From contig DAVB01000015.1 of the NCBI GenBank assembly GCA_002505455.1, forward strand, positions 1 through 15,153: a stretch of 15,153 nt of DNA. Direction: 5' to 3'. Both the position numbers and the translations under genes were made by a program. Shown in pieces: positions 7,141 through 14,360 of the stretch. The stretch is from Euryarchaeota archaeon UBA52 (lineage in GTDB: Archaea; Thermoplasmatota; Poseidoniia; Poseidoniales; Thalassarchaeaceae). Position 1 is the first letter of the stretch. Every line of letters begins with the position of its first letter. Under the pieces are notes generated by a model. That model was not told the origin of the DNA and made no database searches. It saw nothing but the letters and a program-made list of their open reading frames with translations.

Positions 7141-8023
7141 ACCTAGAAGTCCAGTCGGACTCAAGAAGTGTGTGTATCTCAGATAAAGCTGTAGCGCGCC
7201 AACGTGCTATACTTCTAGGATCTGAACTGAGCGGGGGCGAGTGGAATGGCAACTCCGGGAGAGGGGCTATCCACGAAGACGGGATATCTCTGTGATGAAT
7301 GTTCCAGAGTAGCAGTGCATCGGCCGGGGCTCTACCTAAATCTCTGGCACGACCCGGATTCCTGAGAGCATCCATGATTTCACCGGCACTTGAATTTGAG
7401 TTATTTACTGCATGAATGGCTGAAGCCATTCTCCTGACTTGATTCCACAGAAATGACTCGGCTGTAACTGTAAATCCAATGATTCCGCCATCCTCACGCC
7501 TCCAAAGTGCACACTCGTCCACGGTCCTAATGGGGGATCTTTCAGAATCTGGCCTCGAGAAGGCTGAAAAATCATGTTTTCCTGAGAAAATTGAGCATAT
7601 TTCTTCTAAAATCTCCTGATTTGAATCATTTTTCCATCCATGAATCATATCCAGACGATAGAGATAGGTACGAGAAGATGCCAACCGGATTGGCAAGGAA
7701 GATTTTCTTCTAGATACGCCCCATACGCATAGGTGGGGGGATAGCCTATCCCCGATAGCCCTAATGATTCTGGATTCGTCCAAGTTCTTCATGAGAGATG
7801 GTTCAAGTTCCAGATCAATTAGGTTCATTCTTGCGCTTACACCCGAATCGGTTCTCGACGACAGTCGTATTTTTGCATCCTCGGACCATTTCAATTCCTC
7901 GATGATGGCCTTTATTTCGCCCTGTACTGTGGGCATATTGGGTTGTATTTGTGACCCACTATACGCTGCACCGTGATAGCCTACCGCGAGGGTGAAGCTC
8001 TCGGCTTCTGGGCCGGGCTGCAC
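7133..8023 (-). CDS. truA: tRNA pseudouridine(38-40) synthase TruA
   Basis: TruA isomerises uridines 38-40 of the tRNA anticodon arm to pseudouridine. The 296 residues show the family order: VGYHGAAYSGSQIQPNMPTVQ (14-34), the catalytic loop SSRTDSGVSA (55-64) with nucleophile Asp59, RTYLYRL (118-124) with the conserved Tyr120, FSGKHDFSAFSRP in the second half, SFLWNQVRRM and the late RAPADALLLWNI. The C-terminal 40 residues extend past the usual end and look unstructured. The start is GTG 8023, with GAGGAG five bases upstream; the overlapping ATG at 8025 is in another frame. The stop of the upstream TPR gene is two bases away, so the pair is very likely co-translated. Confidence 0.88.
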   Translation of the reverse strand: MQPGPEAESFTLAVGYHGAAYSGSQIQPNMPTVQGEIKAIIEELKWSEDAKIRLSSRTDSGVSARMNLIDLELEPSLMKNLDESRIIRAIGDRLSPHLCVWGVSRRKSSLPIRLASSRTYLYRLDMIHGWKNDSNQEILEEICSIFSGKHDFSAFSRPDSERSPIRTVDECALWRREDGGIIGFTVTAESFLWNQVRRMASAIHAVNNSNSSAGEIMDALRNPGRARDLGRAPADALLLWNIHHRDIPSSWIAPLPELPFHSPPLSSDPRSIARWRATALSEIHTLLESDWTSRFT

Positions 8024-8025
8024 AT

Positions 8026-8571
8026 TTACTCCTCGACCAAGTGCTCCATTGCTTCTTCAACAGAAGAGAAGCCCAATCCTAGGATGGCGAATTCTATTGC
8101 AACGGGAATAAATTGCCTCGCAAACTGCTCACTTCGATCATAACCAACCTTAACATCAATACAATCGATTAATTGTTTGGCAGCTTCATAAAGATGGAAC
8201 GAAACATCGACATCTTCTGATTTCTTACCGAGCTCAATCAGTTTCTTGAATTCTCTAATAGCCATGGGAACGCGGTCGAACTCAATAAGGGCGTTTGCGA
8301 GTGCAGCCTGGTACTCAGCATTTTCTGGTTCTAAACCAGCTGCTCTTTTGAGATATGATTGGACTTTCCCCTCATTTATTCTATCATTCCCTTTTTCATC
8401 AAAATTTCCATTTTCTTGTATCTCAAACATTGCTGCTTCTGCCCAGCCGTGATATCCAGCAGGGTCGTCCGGATAACTGCTTACATGCTCCTCAAAGATC
8501 GACATTGCCGTCATGTAATCGCCTCGAGTGATGTGTTGTGCAGCTATTGTGACGATATCTTCTTCGGACAT
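8026..8571 (-). CDS. TPR-repeat protein
   Basis: A 181-residue helical protein with tetratricopeptide-like repeats. MSEEDIVTIAAQHITRGDYMTAMSIFEEHVSSYPDDP forms the first unit, YLKRAAGLEPENAEYQAALANALIEFDRVPMAIREFKKLIEL the next two half-units, with typical Ala/Gly/Pro positions (PDDPAGYHGWAEA, EPENAEY). A divergent all-helical C-terminus ends in HLVEE. No signal peptide or membrane segment is present, so it is probably a cytoplasmic scaffold; the partner is unknown. ATG 8571 is preferred because GAGGGATT lies a few bases upstream; the longer reading from TTG 8613 has no such support. It follows the bPH gene after 77 bases and precedes truA by two bases. Confidence 0.7.
   Translation of the reverse strand: MSEEDIVTIAAQHITRGDYMTAMSIFEEHVSSYPDDPAGYHGWAEAAMFEIQENGNFDEKGNDRINEGKVQSYLKRAAGLEPENAEYQAALANALIEFDRVPMAIREFKKLIELGKKSEDVDVSFHLYEAAKQLIDCIDVKVGYDRSEQFARQFIPVAIEFAILGLGFSSVEEAMEHLVEE
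8029..8034 (-). promoter_or_regulatory. Shine-Dalgarno site of truA inside the TPR gene end
   Basis: On the minus strand GAGGAG forms the last two Glu codons of the TPR gene and lies five bases before GTG 8023. It supports a GTG start for truA. Confidence 0.5.
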
Positions 8572-8648
8572 GTGAATCCCTCGTACTACAGCCCAGATGC
8601 TTTCGGTTATCAACGATATGCCTTTTCCCGAGAAATCATCAGAGTCGT

Positions 8649-9578
8649 TTACGACATCCGAAATGCATCAGATGTCTGATTGATTAAGAGGTGAATCTTC
8701 TCAGGGGCGTGGATGCCGTATATGCATGACTCGGGCTCATTCACCGCCTTCGGCCTGGTCCTTTTGAACGAGAGGAATAAGCCAATCCCGGAGAATATTT
8801 TCCTTATCCCCCCGGATGGCTCGTCATTTGGTGTTTCGCTGGACACTCCTGCTGCTAGAGAAGTCGAGTCAGATGCAATATTCAGACCTGAGGCAGTTAG
8901 TATCTGTATGGTTCCGAATCTAAGCAATCTACTGGTAATTGAAGTCTCAACGATGAGATTCTCGATTCGGTCGTATCCGATGCTCTGACTATTCGCATCG
9001 AAATACATGAATCGTTTGATCATGTGTATTCGGCGATCTGTTATAGCGTACGTGAATGCTCTTTGGTAAATCACCGTGAATACGATTAGTGTCCCTGCAA
9101 ACATGGGTGCGAATAAGAAATAGAGGCCATTATTCCAGCTTGGGAGAGGGAAATCGCCGTCTCCAAAAAGGCCAGAAACGTTGAGAGTCACCTCAAAGGA
9201 GACCCAGAGAGCCGGTGCGACAGCTGCAAAAATAACCCATAAGATAGTCCACTTTCCCGATGTAGGCCCGTTGGAAAAATGAACTATTTTTGCAAGTATC
9301 AACATAATCAACATGAGGCCGAAGACGCCTGAAAGATCTGCGCCAAGATGAAGCGTCTTGATCACAAATGCCATCTGTCCTTCTCCCTGTGGTCTTTCAG
9401 ATATATTTGCCCACCAGAAAAACAAGTACAACCCCGCCATCATGCCTCCGAGCAGGTATCTCCCGTACATGCTACGTGCTGTTGGGTGGCCCATCCACAG
9501 TATTTGCTCAGAATCTGTCAATGTGGGTATTTTCTTCCTGTTGACCTCGTCGTTAAGTTGGTCCGCGGTCATGGCCAT
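8649..9578 (-). CDS. Membrane protein with bacterial PH (bPH2/DUF304) domain
   Basis: A 309-residue membrane protein. After a polar N-terminus with LTDSEQILWMGHPTARS, hydrophobic segments lie near 38-57, 84-100, 110-130 and 150-172. A bPH2-type domain follows directly: FTYAITDRRIHMI (175-187), the strand/turn YDRIENLIVETSITSRLLRFGTIQIL (202-227) and the closing helix IHAPEKIHLLINQ (289-301). The family is linked to membrane-associated roles, but no biochemical activity can be claimed. The last strands are separated by a loop of about 45 residues (238-282) that is Ser/Pro-rich and contains an amphipathic or hydrophobic patch (IFSGIGLFLSFKR). Two close starts exist (ATG 9578 and 9572), neither with a clear Shine-Dalgarno site. 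It lies 21 bases after the lipocalin-like gene in the same run. Confidence 0.75.
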   Translation of the reverse strand: MAMTADQLNDEVNRKKIPTLTDSEQILWMGHPTARSMYGRYLLGGMMAGLYLFFWWANISERPQGEGQMAFVIKTLHLGADLSGVFGLMLIMLILAKIVHFSNGPTSGKWTILWVIFAAVAPALWVSFEVTLNVSGLFGDGDFPLPSWNNGLYFLFAPMFAGTLIVFTVIYQRAFTYAITDRRIHMIKRFMYFDANSQSIGYDRIENLIVETSITSRLLRFGTIQILTASGLNIASDSTSLAAGVSSETPNDEPSGGIRKIFSGIGLFLSFKRTRPKAVNEPESCIYGIHAPEKIHLLINQTSDAFRMS

Positions 9579-9599
9579 GGTTGTCTCAGACTGTTCATT

Positions 9600-10793
9600 T
9601 CAATTTAGGATTCCCCAAGCGTGCTCTGCATTGCCGCGTATCCACTTGAAGTCTGAAATATTTCTGTCACCGGCTTCGTCAGATAGGAGTATATGCTCCA
9701 CTTCAAGAGGGTACTCGTTGTAAGTGAGGTGGCTAGTAAAGCCTCCTCGCGTGGGTTGATCGAAAGTCCAATGTGCCCTTGAAGTGGCTCTTACTTGCAG
9801 TTCTACGTTTACCCTGTCATTATAGAGCCTTATCCTGAATCTTGGAAGTATCGAACCGTCTGAGTCTCTAAGCGCGTTTGGCTCTTCTGGGCGGATGAGT
9901 TCGATTGATCCTTGCTCGAGTTTCTCTGTGGTGCCCCTGGAACGGTCGTGCATCAGACCCCTAGCATTACTTGGCCATCTGATCGAATCTCTTTTCGACC
10001 ATGGTACGGAATCTTTCTTTGACATTGACCCCGAGATGTGTGGTAAGAACCAATCCAGATAAGTCCCGTCATCGAAATGCAGGAATCCCCAGAACCATGG
10101 TACGCTAGGGGCTTGCACAGTTACCTTCTGAAAGTATGCTGAGCCTTCAATGACATCCCCATCTATCGATACATTGGCCTTCATAGCATGTATCCTGAGT
10201 ATATCGTATCCCATCCCCATTGCATAGACATTGTTCGCATATGTTGCGCTGCTTGGGCGTTCCCACCAAGGACTCAATTCTGCCTCGAAAGATTTTGGGA
10301 GATCGGGGTTGGACTCCTGATCGGTCTTGAATGAAAGCCACATCTTGCTTAAGTCGGGTAGCATGCCAAAAGATAGGTCATCGTCTGTTAGAGGGACTAC
10401 TGTACCGCCGCCTATACCCATTCCTTCCCCTGGCCAATCAGGGTGTTTGTCTGTTAATGCTGCAATACGGCATTCGGTCATTCGAGCTGGCTCGTACATC
10501 TTATCTCCGTCATACCACCATGCACAGACCATTCCGGGCAGGACATGACCGCCATGATCATCGATTGCCATCCTGGCACCGGGCTTCCACCAGTGATTGT
10601 TCACCCTTATCGAGGGCGTCTCCTTGGTTGACCAGAGCACCATGAGTTGTCGCGATCTCTCAGGGTGTTTCGGGTCCGGCAGAACCAGTATGAACCACCA
10701 CCACCACCATGAGAGTCTCTTGATAGGTGGAAGTATGTCGAATCGCCACATGGTAGAAAGGTCTCCGCCGAATCTTTTCATCTGATCATTCAA
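9600..10793 (-). CDS. AttH/CrtC-like (double-lipocalin type) protein, tentative
   Basis: A 397-residue, tryptophan-rich protein with no signal peptide or membrane span. It resembles the AttH / carotenoid 1,2-hydratase (CrtC) fold, two lipocalin-like barrels. An early Trp cluster leads into a strand (W29-W33, FILVLPDP) where that family has EWWYF. The second half has IEGSAYFQK (215-223), WFWGFLHFDDGTYLDWF (233-249) and a C-terminal NAEHAWGI. No reaction is assigned. Trp29-33 are encoded by a (TGG)5 run. The start is read as TTG 10793, overlapping the permease stop (TTGA) with AGGAGGG eight bases upstream; ATG 10781 is the alternative. Co-translation with an ABC permease recalls bacterial att operons, where attH sits with ABC genes, and suggests a lipidic or hydrophobic cargo. 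Confidence in a protein-coding gene is high; in the family, about one half. Confidence 0.6.
   Translation of the reverse strand: MNDQMKRFGGDLSTMWRFDILPPIKRLSWWWWWFILVLPDPKHPERSRQLMVLWSTKETPSIRVNNHWWKPGARMAIDDHGGHVLPGMVCAWWYDGDKMYEPARMTECRIAALTDKHPDWPGEGMGIGGGTVVPLTDDDLSFGMLPDLSKMWLSFKTDQESNPDLPKSFEAELSPWWERPSSATYANNVYAMGMGYDILRIHAMKANVSIDGDVIEGSAYFQKVTVQAPSVPWFWGFLHFDDGTYLDWFLPHISGSMSKKDSVPWSKRDSIRWPSNARGLMHDRSRGTTEKLEQGSIELIRPEEPNALRDSDGSILPRFRIRLYNDRVNVELQVRATSRAHWTFDQPTRGGFTSHLTYNEYPLEVEHILLSDEAGDRNISDFKWIRGNAEHAWGILN
10695..10709. repeat. (CCA)5 / (TGG)5 trinucleotide run
   Basis: Five perfect CCA units on the plus strand are read as TGG on the minus strand and give five consecutive tryptophans (29-33) in the lipocalin-like protein. 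It is the longest simple repeat I noticed in the window and could be prone to unit slippage, which would keep the frame. Confidence 0.9.
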
Positions 10794-12424
10794 TCGATCT
10801 CCCTCCTATTGAATATGGATTGGCCAATGAGTATCGGGAGCGTTATGAATGCGAGAAGTACGGCTATACTGAGAGCCATTGCTAGACCCGATGAGCCTGT
10901 TCCGAAAGTGTGTACAGGGGGGTTCCAGAAGAATGCTAGGCCACTTTCAAGATTGAATGCTGTAGCCATCTGGGCAAGCATTATCGTATCCGGCCAAGCG
11001 AGAATTACAATTGCATCTATCATTTGGAGGGACCAGTGGGAGACTGAGATTATCGGAACTAGATCTGCCCCGAATAATGTCATGACGGCCATTGCAAACT
11101 CGTATACGCCATACACCAGCGCGAAATAAACGCCGTATTTCGGGGATGCGAGGCCCATTGCATTGAAGATTGAGCCATACGCAGCAAGAGATAACACAGT
11201 TACTACGCCTATTCCGAACCAGACATTGATGTCTCCCAGCCTACTGCCGTCCGGACCGAGAGTTACAGTAACAGCAGCCATAATGAGTGACATCGAGAAT
11301 ACGAATCCGCCTGTGAATATGAGATACCCCGAGAGTCTGTAGACGATGAATTCTCCACGGTGAATTGGTTTTGAGAGCAAATAATGCAGGGTTCCATTCT
11401 CACTCTCATCCCGAATGAGCCCAAGCGCCAGGAATAGGGGCATGAAAATACCGATGATCATAGCGAAAGCAATTTTCCCGGTGGCGATTATGAACGACCT
11501 ATGGGAAGATTCCCCCAGAAGTTCTGAATCAACCGGATCTTCATCGACGAAATCATCTGCAGTTATCTGCAGCACAGAGCCGTCTGGACCTCTTATCCAT
11601 CTTACGTCGCAGGGTACGCCATTTCTGTTTTCGTCATTATTTTGATTTCCCGTGGGCAGGTAGTACCCCTCTTGAGTACAGTCTCCGTCATCATCGAATC
11701 CCTGACTTTCAGAGGGGTTTTCAGAGTCCCAGTCTAATCCATCTTCATCGATGTAAGCGCTTGGCGGGTCCGGGGCTACGTAGTAGGCCTCAGTTGTTCT
11801 GCCATACTCTGCACTCCACCCCTCGGAGACAGCCAGGGTCCCATTTCCATCGAATCTCAAGAATTGGACATACAGAGAATTGTCGGCAAAGGTGCAAGCA
11901 AAAGGACTGTATCCGTAAGGTTCTCGATTTTCTAGGTTTTCTCCAACTATTTCAGGACACTCATCGCCAGATTCAGCATAATGGGATGAGATATTTTCCC
12001 AACTGCCTGTGAATGTAGAGGGCCCATATACATCCCAAGTATGGTTTCCAGAGTGTGCTCGTATACCCCAGTAGTTAATTTGGCCTTCAGGGATGAAAAG
12101 GGCAGCACCGGGGTATTCCCTATGATCATAATCACTGAATCCATACTTCATCTCCTGTCCAAGAGGGTAGCCGTCGCCATCGAAATCGACAGAGTCACCG
12201 TCATTATCGATTGATTCGAAGCCTTCTCTTACCGAATCTACATAGAATGCTGAGAGGAGTGTGAGCAGCAATACGGATACGCCCATTACAGTCCACGTTG
12301 AGGTCTTGTTCTTGAGTTGCCTAACGGTGAGTTCGATTATTGCGCCTGCTTTTCTATCGAGTGCTGTCCATACTGTCGTAGAAAGGCGCCTTCCTTCGGA
12401 GTCAACCTGGCCTTCCCTACTCAT
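10790..12424 (-). CDS. ABC-2 type permease with large acidic ectodomain (permease 2)
   Basis: Membrane subunit of an ABC exporter, 544 residues. TM1 is at about 43-61. A soluble region at about 62-308 (bases about 11501-12241) follows, then five or more spans from 309 to 537. The family hallmark between early spans is present: LIRDESENGTLHYLLSKPIHRGEFIVYR (336-363), the helix that contacts the ATPase. The ectodomain is very acidic and has DNDGDSVDFDGDG (73-85), YIDEDGLDWD (224-233), DDDGDC (244-249) and DENRNGVPCD (264-273), all like calcium-binding loops; the last resembles an Excalibur motif. Four cysteines (156, 177, 249, 272) could form two disulfides. The ATG overlaps the ATPase 2 stop (ATGA) and has AGGTGA six bases upstream. 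The extracellular position follows from ABC-2 topology and is inferred. Confidence 0.85.
   Translation of the reverse strand: MSREGQVDSEGRRLSTTVWTALDRKAGAIIELTVRQLKNKTSTWTVMGVSVLLLTLLSAFYVDSVREGFESIDNDGDSVDFDGDGYPLGQEMKYGFSDYDHREYPGAALFIPEGQINYWGIRAHSGNHTWDVYGPSTFTGSWENISSHYAESGDECPEIVGENLENREPYGYSPFACTFADNSLYVQFLRFDGNGTLAVSEGWSAEYGRTTEAYYVAPDPPSAYIDEDGLDWDSENPSESQGFDDDGDCTQEGYYLPTGNQNNDENRNGVPCDVRWIRGPDGSVLQITADDFVDEDPVDSELLGESSHRSFIIATGKIAFAMIIGIFMPLFLALGLIRDESENGTLHYLLSKPIHRGEFIVYRLSGYLIFTGGFVFSMSLIMAAVTVTLGPDGSRLGDINVWFGIGVVTVLSLAAYGSIFNAMGLASPKYGVYFALVYGVYEFAMAVMTLFGADLVPIISVSHWSLQMIDAIVILAWPDTIMLAQMATAFNLESGLAFFWNPPVHTFGTGSSGLAMALSIAVLLAFITLPILIGQSIFNRREID
10801..10807 (-). promoter_or_regulatory. 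Shine-Dalgarno site deciding a TTG start
   Basis: AGGAGGG on the minus strand lies inside the last codons of permease 2, about eight bases before TTG 10793. The spacing favours TTG over the ATG at 10781, which would be about 20 bases away. Confidence 0.5.
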
Positions 12425-13356
12425 CTTGAATCACCTACAAGGTAGCCAAGAAGAGACTCGAGATTATCATCAGGATTCTCGATGGAATGTATTGGAACCC
12501 CTGACTCAAGAATGAGCGCTGGCAAGATAGAATGAGCCTCGGATAGATCTTTGGTCATTATCTCGAGGCGCTCATTATCCAGGAATCTAACACCATAAAC
12601 CGGTTGTTTGTCGATGAAGCTTGATGCAAGGGCTCTCGCATCTTCACAATGTATCATTATTCGGTGTGGGTGCTTGTCGAGCATTGCTCTAATTGCATGC
12701 AGATTTCCAAGTGCAACGAGCCTACCTGCATGGAGGATGACTATCTGCTCGGTTATTCTCTCAATCTCTTCCAATATATGGCTCGATAGCAATACTGTCT
12801 TGCCACGTGAACCCATCTCCCTAATCACATTCATTATGCTAGTTCGCGCTAAAGGGTCGCAACCGTGTAGGGGCTCGTCCAGAATGAGCAAGTCAGGATC
12901 ATGGACTAGAGCAGCTGCGATTTTTACTCGTTGACGCATGCCCTTGCTATACTTACCAATCTCCTTGTTCAGAACATCGCCAAGATCGACAAAGGAAAGA
13001 GCCTGCTCGGCCCGGAATTCGGCTTCTGACCTAGTCATGCCGTGGAGCCTAGCGAGAGTGGATACGAAGTCGATAGAAGTCATCCAGTCATACATCCTCT
13101 CTGATTCACTAACATACCCGATTCTTCGATACGGTGCGGTTGAGTCCCAAGGATTTGTTCCAAAGAGTCGTACGGATCCCTTACTCGGCCGGATTCTACC
13201 CATTAGGAGTTTGAATAGGGTTGATTTCCCTGCGCCATTCATGCCTAGGATGCCTGTTACACCTCCGTCGATTGCAATCGATACGTCATTGATGCCTATG
13301 ACCTGCCCATACCACTTTGACACGTGGTCTAGAGTTACAGCGGGTGTTTTCGTCAT
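12421..13356 (-). CDS. ABC transporter ATP-binding protein (ATPase 2)
   Basis: Cytoplasmic nucleotide-binding subunit, CcmA/NatA-like, that powers permease 2. The 311 residues contain Walker A GMNGAGKS (38-45, Lys44), signature YSKGMRQR (136-143), Walker B LLILDE (156-161, catalytic Glu161), D-loop region CDPLA and switch His193 in LSSHILEE. The Q-loop position reads YVSESERMYDWMTS, with Glu/Ser where Gln is usual; this occurs in related exporters. A C-terminal domain of about 80 residues, typical of this subfamily, follows position 230. ATG 13356 overlaps the permease 1 stop (ATGA) and has a full GGAGGTGA upstream, so all four ABC genes are probably translated from one message. The substrate is unknown. 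Confidence 0.92.
   Translation of the reverse strand: MTKTPAVTLDHVSKWYGQVIGINDVSIAIDGGVTGILGMNGAGKSTLFKLLMGRIRPSKGSVRLFGTNPWDSTAPYRRIGYVSESERMYDWMTSIDFVSTLARLHGMTRSEAEFRAEQALSFVDLGDVLNKEIGKYSKGMRQRVKIAAALVHDPDLLILDEPLHGCDPLARTSIMNVIREMGSRGKTVLLSSHILEEIERITEQIVILHAGRLVALGNLHAIRAMLDKHPHRIMIHCEDARALASSFIDKQPVYGVRFLDNERLEIMTKDLSEAHSILPALILESGVPIHSIENPDDNLESLLGYLVGDSR
12431..12436 (-). promoter_or_regulatory. Shine-Dalgarno site of permease 2
   Basis: AGGTGA on the minus strand, inside the ATPase 2 coding end, lies six bases before ATG 12424 and supports translational coupling. Confidence 0.55.
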
Positions 13357-14360
13357 TCTCTAGTCACCTCCAGTGATGCCACGCGGCTTGCGAATACGGC
13401 CAATGAGGCCGCATTCATCGCCGCCAATGATATGGCAGATAGTGCGAGAGGGTGATCGTAGTTGTATGGTAGGCCGACTAACCACTGGCCAACATGTGCC
13501 AGACAGTCATATGGGCTAACCATATACACATATGTGGTATCAAACTGTATCTCTATCAGCCATGCAACGAGTTTGGAGCCGAGAATATATCCGAGGAATG
13601 AAATTGAAGCTGTAAATCGGCTGGTACTTATGCTTGAAAGTGCGATTCCTATCGAGGTGTAAGTGAATACGAGGAATATTCCGGCCAATAATCCTCCAAT
13701 GAAAATTGGTATCGTATCGGCTATGAACGACCAACCCTCCCCTTTGAACACAACAGCTGCGGAATAGTACATCATGTACGTTAGAAGGATCACTATGGCG
13801 AGGACGGAGGCAGCGCTTAGCCATTTCATGGCTGCGTAATCGAGTCGTGAAACGGGTCTCGAGAAGTAAATTGCGCTGGTCCCATTTCTCCTATCGTCAG
13901 ATACCAATCCCCCTACTACAAGAGCTGTCAACAATGGCCACATGCAAAGATTACGCGGGAAATAGCCAAGCACATTCCCCCACAAATTGTACCTATTCAC
14001 GCCCCACATCCTATTCAGAAAACCCGTTGCATCATCACTCACCATGGTAGAGAGTAATAACATGAGTATTGGCGTCATTGAACCCAAAATAACAACGAGC
14101 AGTAGCAACCTTACGAATGGATGGTAGCGACGGTGGCCGGTGCTCGATATTATCCCGTATACGTGATGTCTGTAGATTGCATAGTTTCTGACCCATCGTG
14201 GGCCAAGAGGTCCATTCCATGGACGATATATCTGCTCGAATATCTTGCCTTGCATGGGCCTTGCCACTGTTGCGGATGTGTCATCGTCACCGTCGCCTGA
14301 ACCGTAGGCTGCCTCTATCCTAGCTTCACCGAGAGTTGCGGCATCATCAGATTCGGTCAT
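13353..14360 (-). CDS. ABC-2 type permease (permease 1)
   Basis: Membrane subunit of the first ABC exporter, 335 residues. The first 35 residues are an acidic, low-complexity cytoplasmic tail (SGDGDDDTS). A basic, Tyr-rich pre-membrane helix (WVRNYAIYRHHVYG) follows, then about six spans near 84-106, 138-154, 182-204, 215-240, 248-270 and 305-324. The coupling-helix motif LVSDDRRNGTSAIYFSRPVSRLDY (152-175) is typical of ABC-2 permeases. Unlike permease 2 it has no large outer domain. The ATG overlaps the ATPase 1 stop (ATGA); only a poor Shine-Dalgarno match (GGGGG) precedes it, so it may rely on re-initiation. It is the natural partner of ATPase 1. Confidence 0.87.
   Translation of the reverse strand: MTESDDAATLGEARIEAAYGSGDGDDDTSATVARPMQGKIFEQIYRPWNGPLGPRWVRNYAIYRHHVYGIISSTGHRRYHPFVRLLLLVVILGSMTPILMLLLSTMVSDDATGFLNRMWGVNRYNLWGNVLGYFPRNLCMWPLLTALVVGGLVSDDRRNGTSAIYFSRPVSRLDYAAMKWLSAASVLAIVILLTYMMYYSAAVVFKGEGWSFIADTIPIFIGGLLAGIFLVFTYTSIGIALSSISTSRFTASISFLGYILGSKLVAWLIEIQFDTTYVYMVSPYDCLAHVGQWLVGLPYNYDHPLALSAISLAAMNAASLAVFASRVASLEVTRE
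13364..13371 (-). promoter_or_regulatory. Full-match Shine-Dalgarno site of ATPase 2
   Basis: GGAGGTGA on the minus strand, within the last codons of permease 1, seven bases before ATG 13356. It is the strongest such site seen here and suggests that ATPase 2 is made at a high rate relative to permease 1. Confidence 0.7.

Noticed and set aside
8572..8613. TTG start giving a longer TPR protein.
   Set aside because: The added 14 residues are not repeat-like and ATG 8571 has a Shine-Dalgarno match upstream.
10691..10713. Plus-strand CAC-CAC-CAC-CAC-CAT, which looks like a His-tag or vector remnant.
   Set aside because: It lies inside a long minus-strand gene where it reads as TGG codons in frame with the AttH/CrtC-like protein; nothing around it resembles vector sequence.
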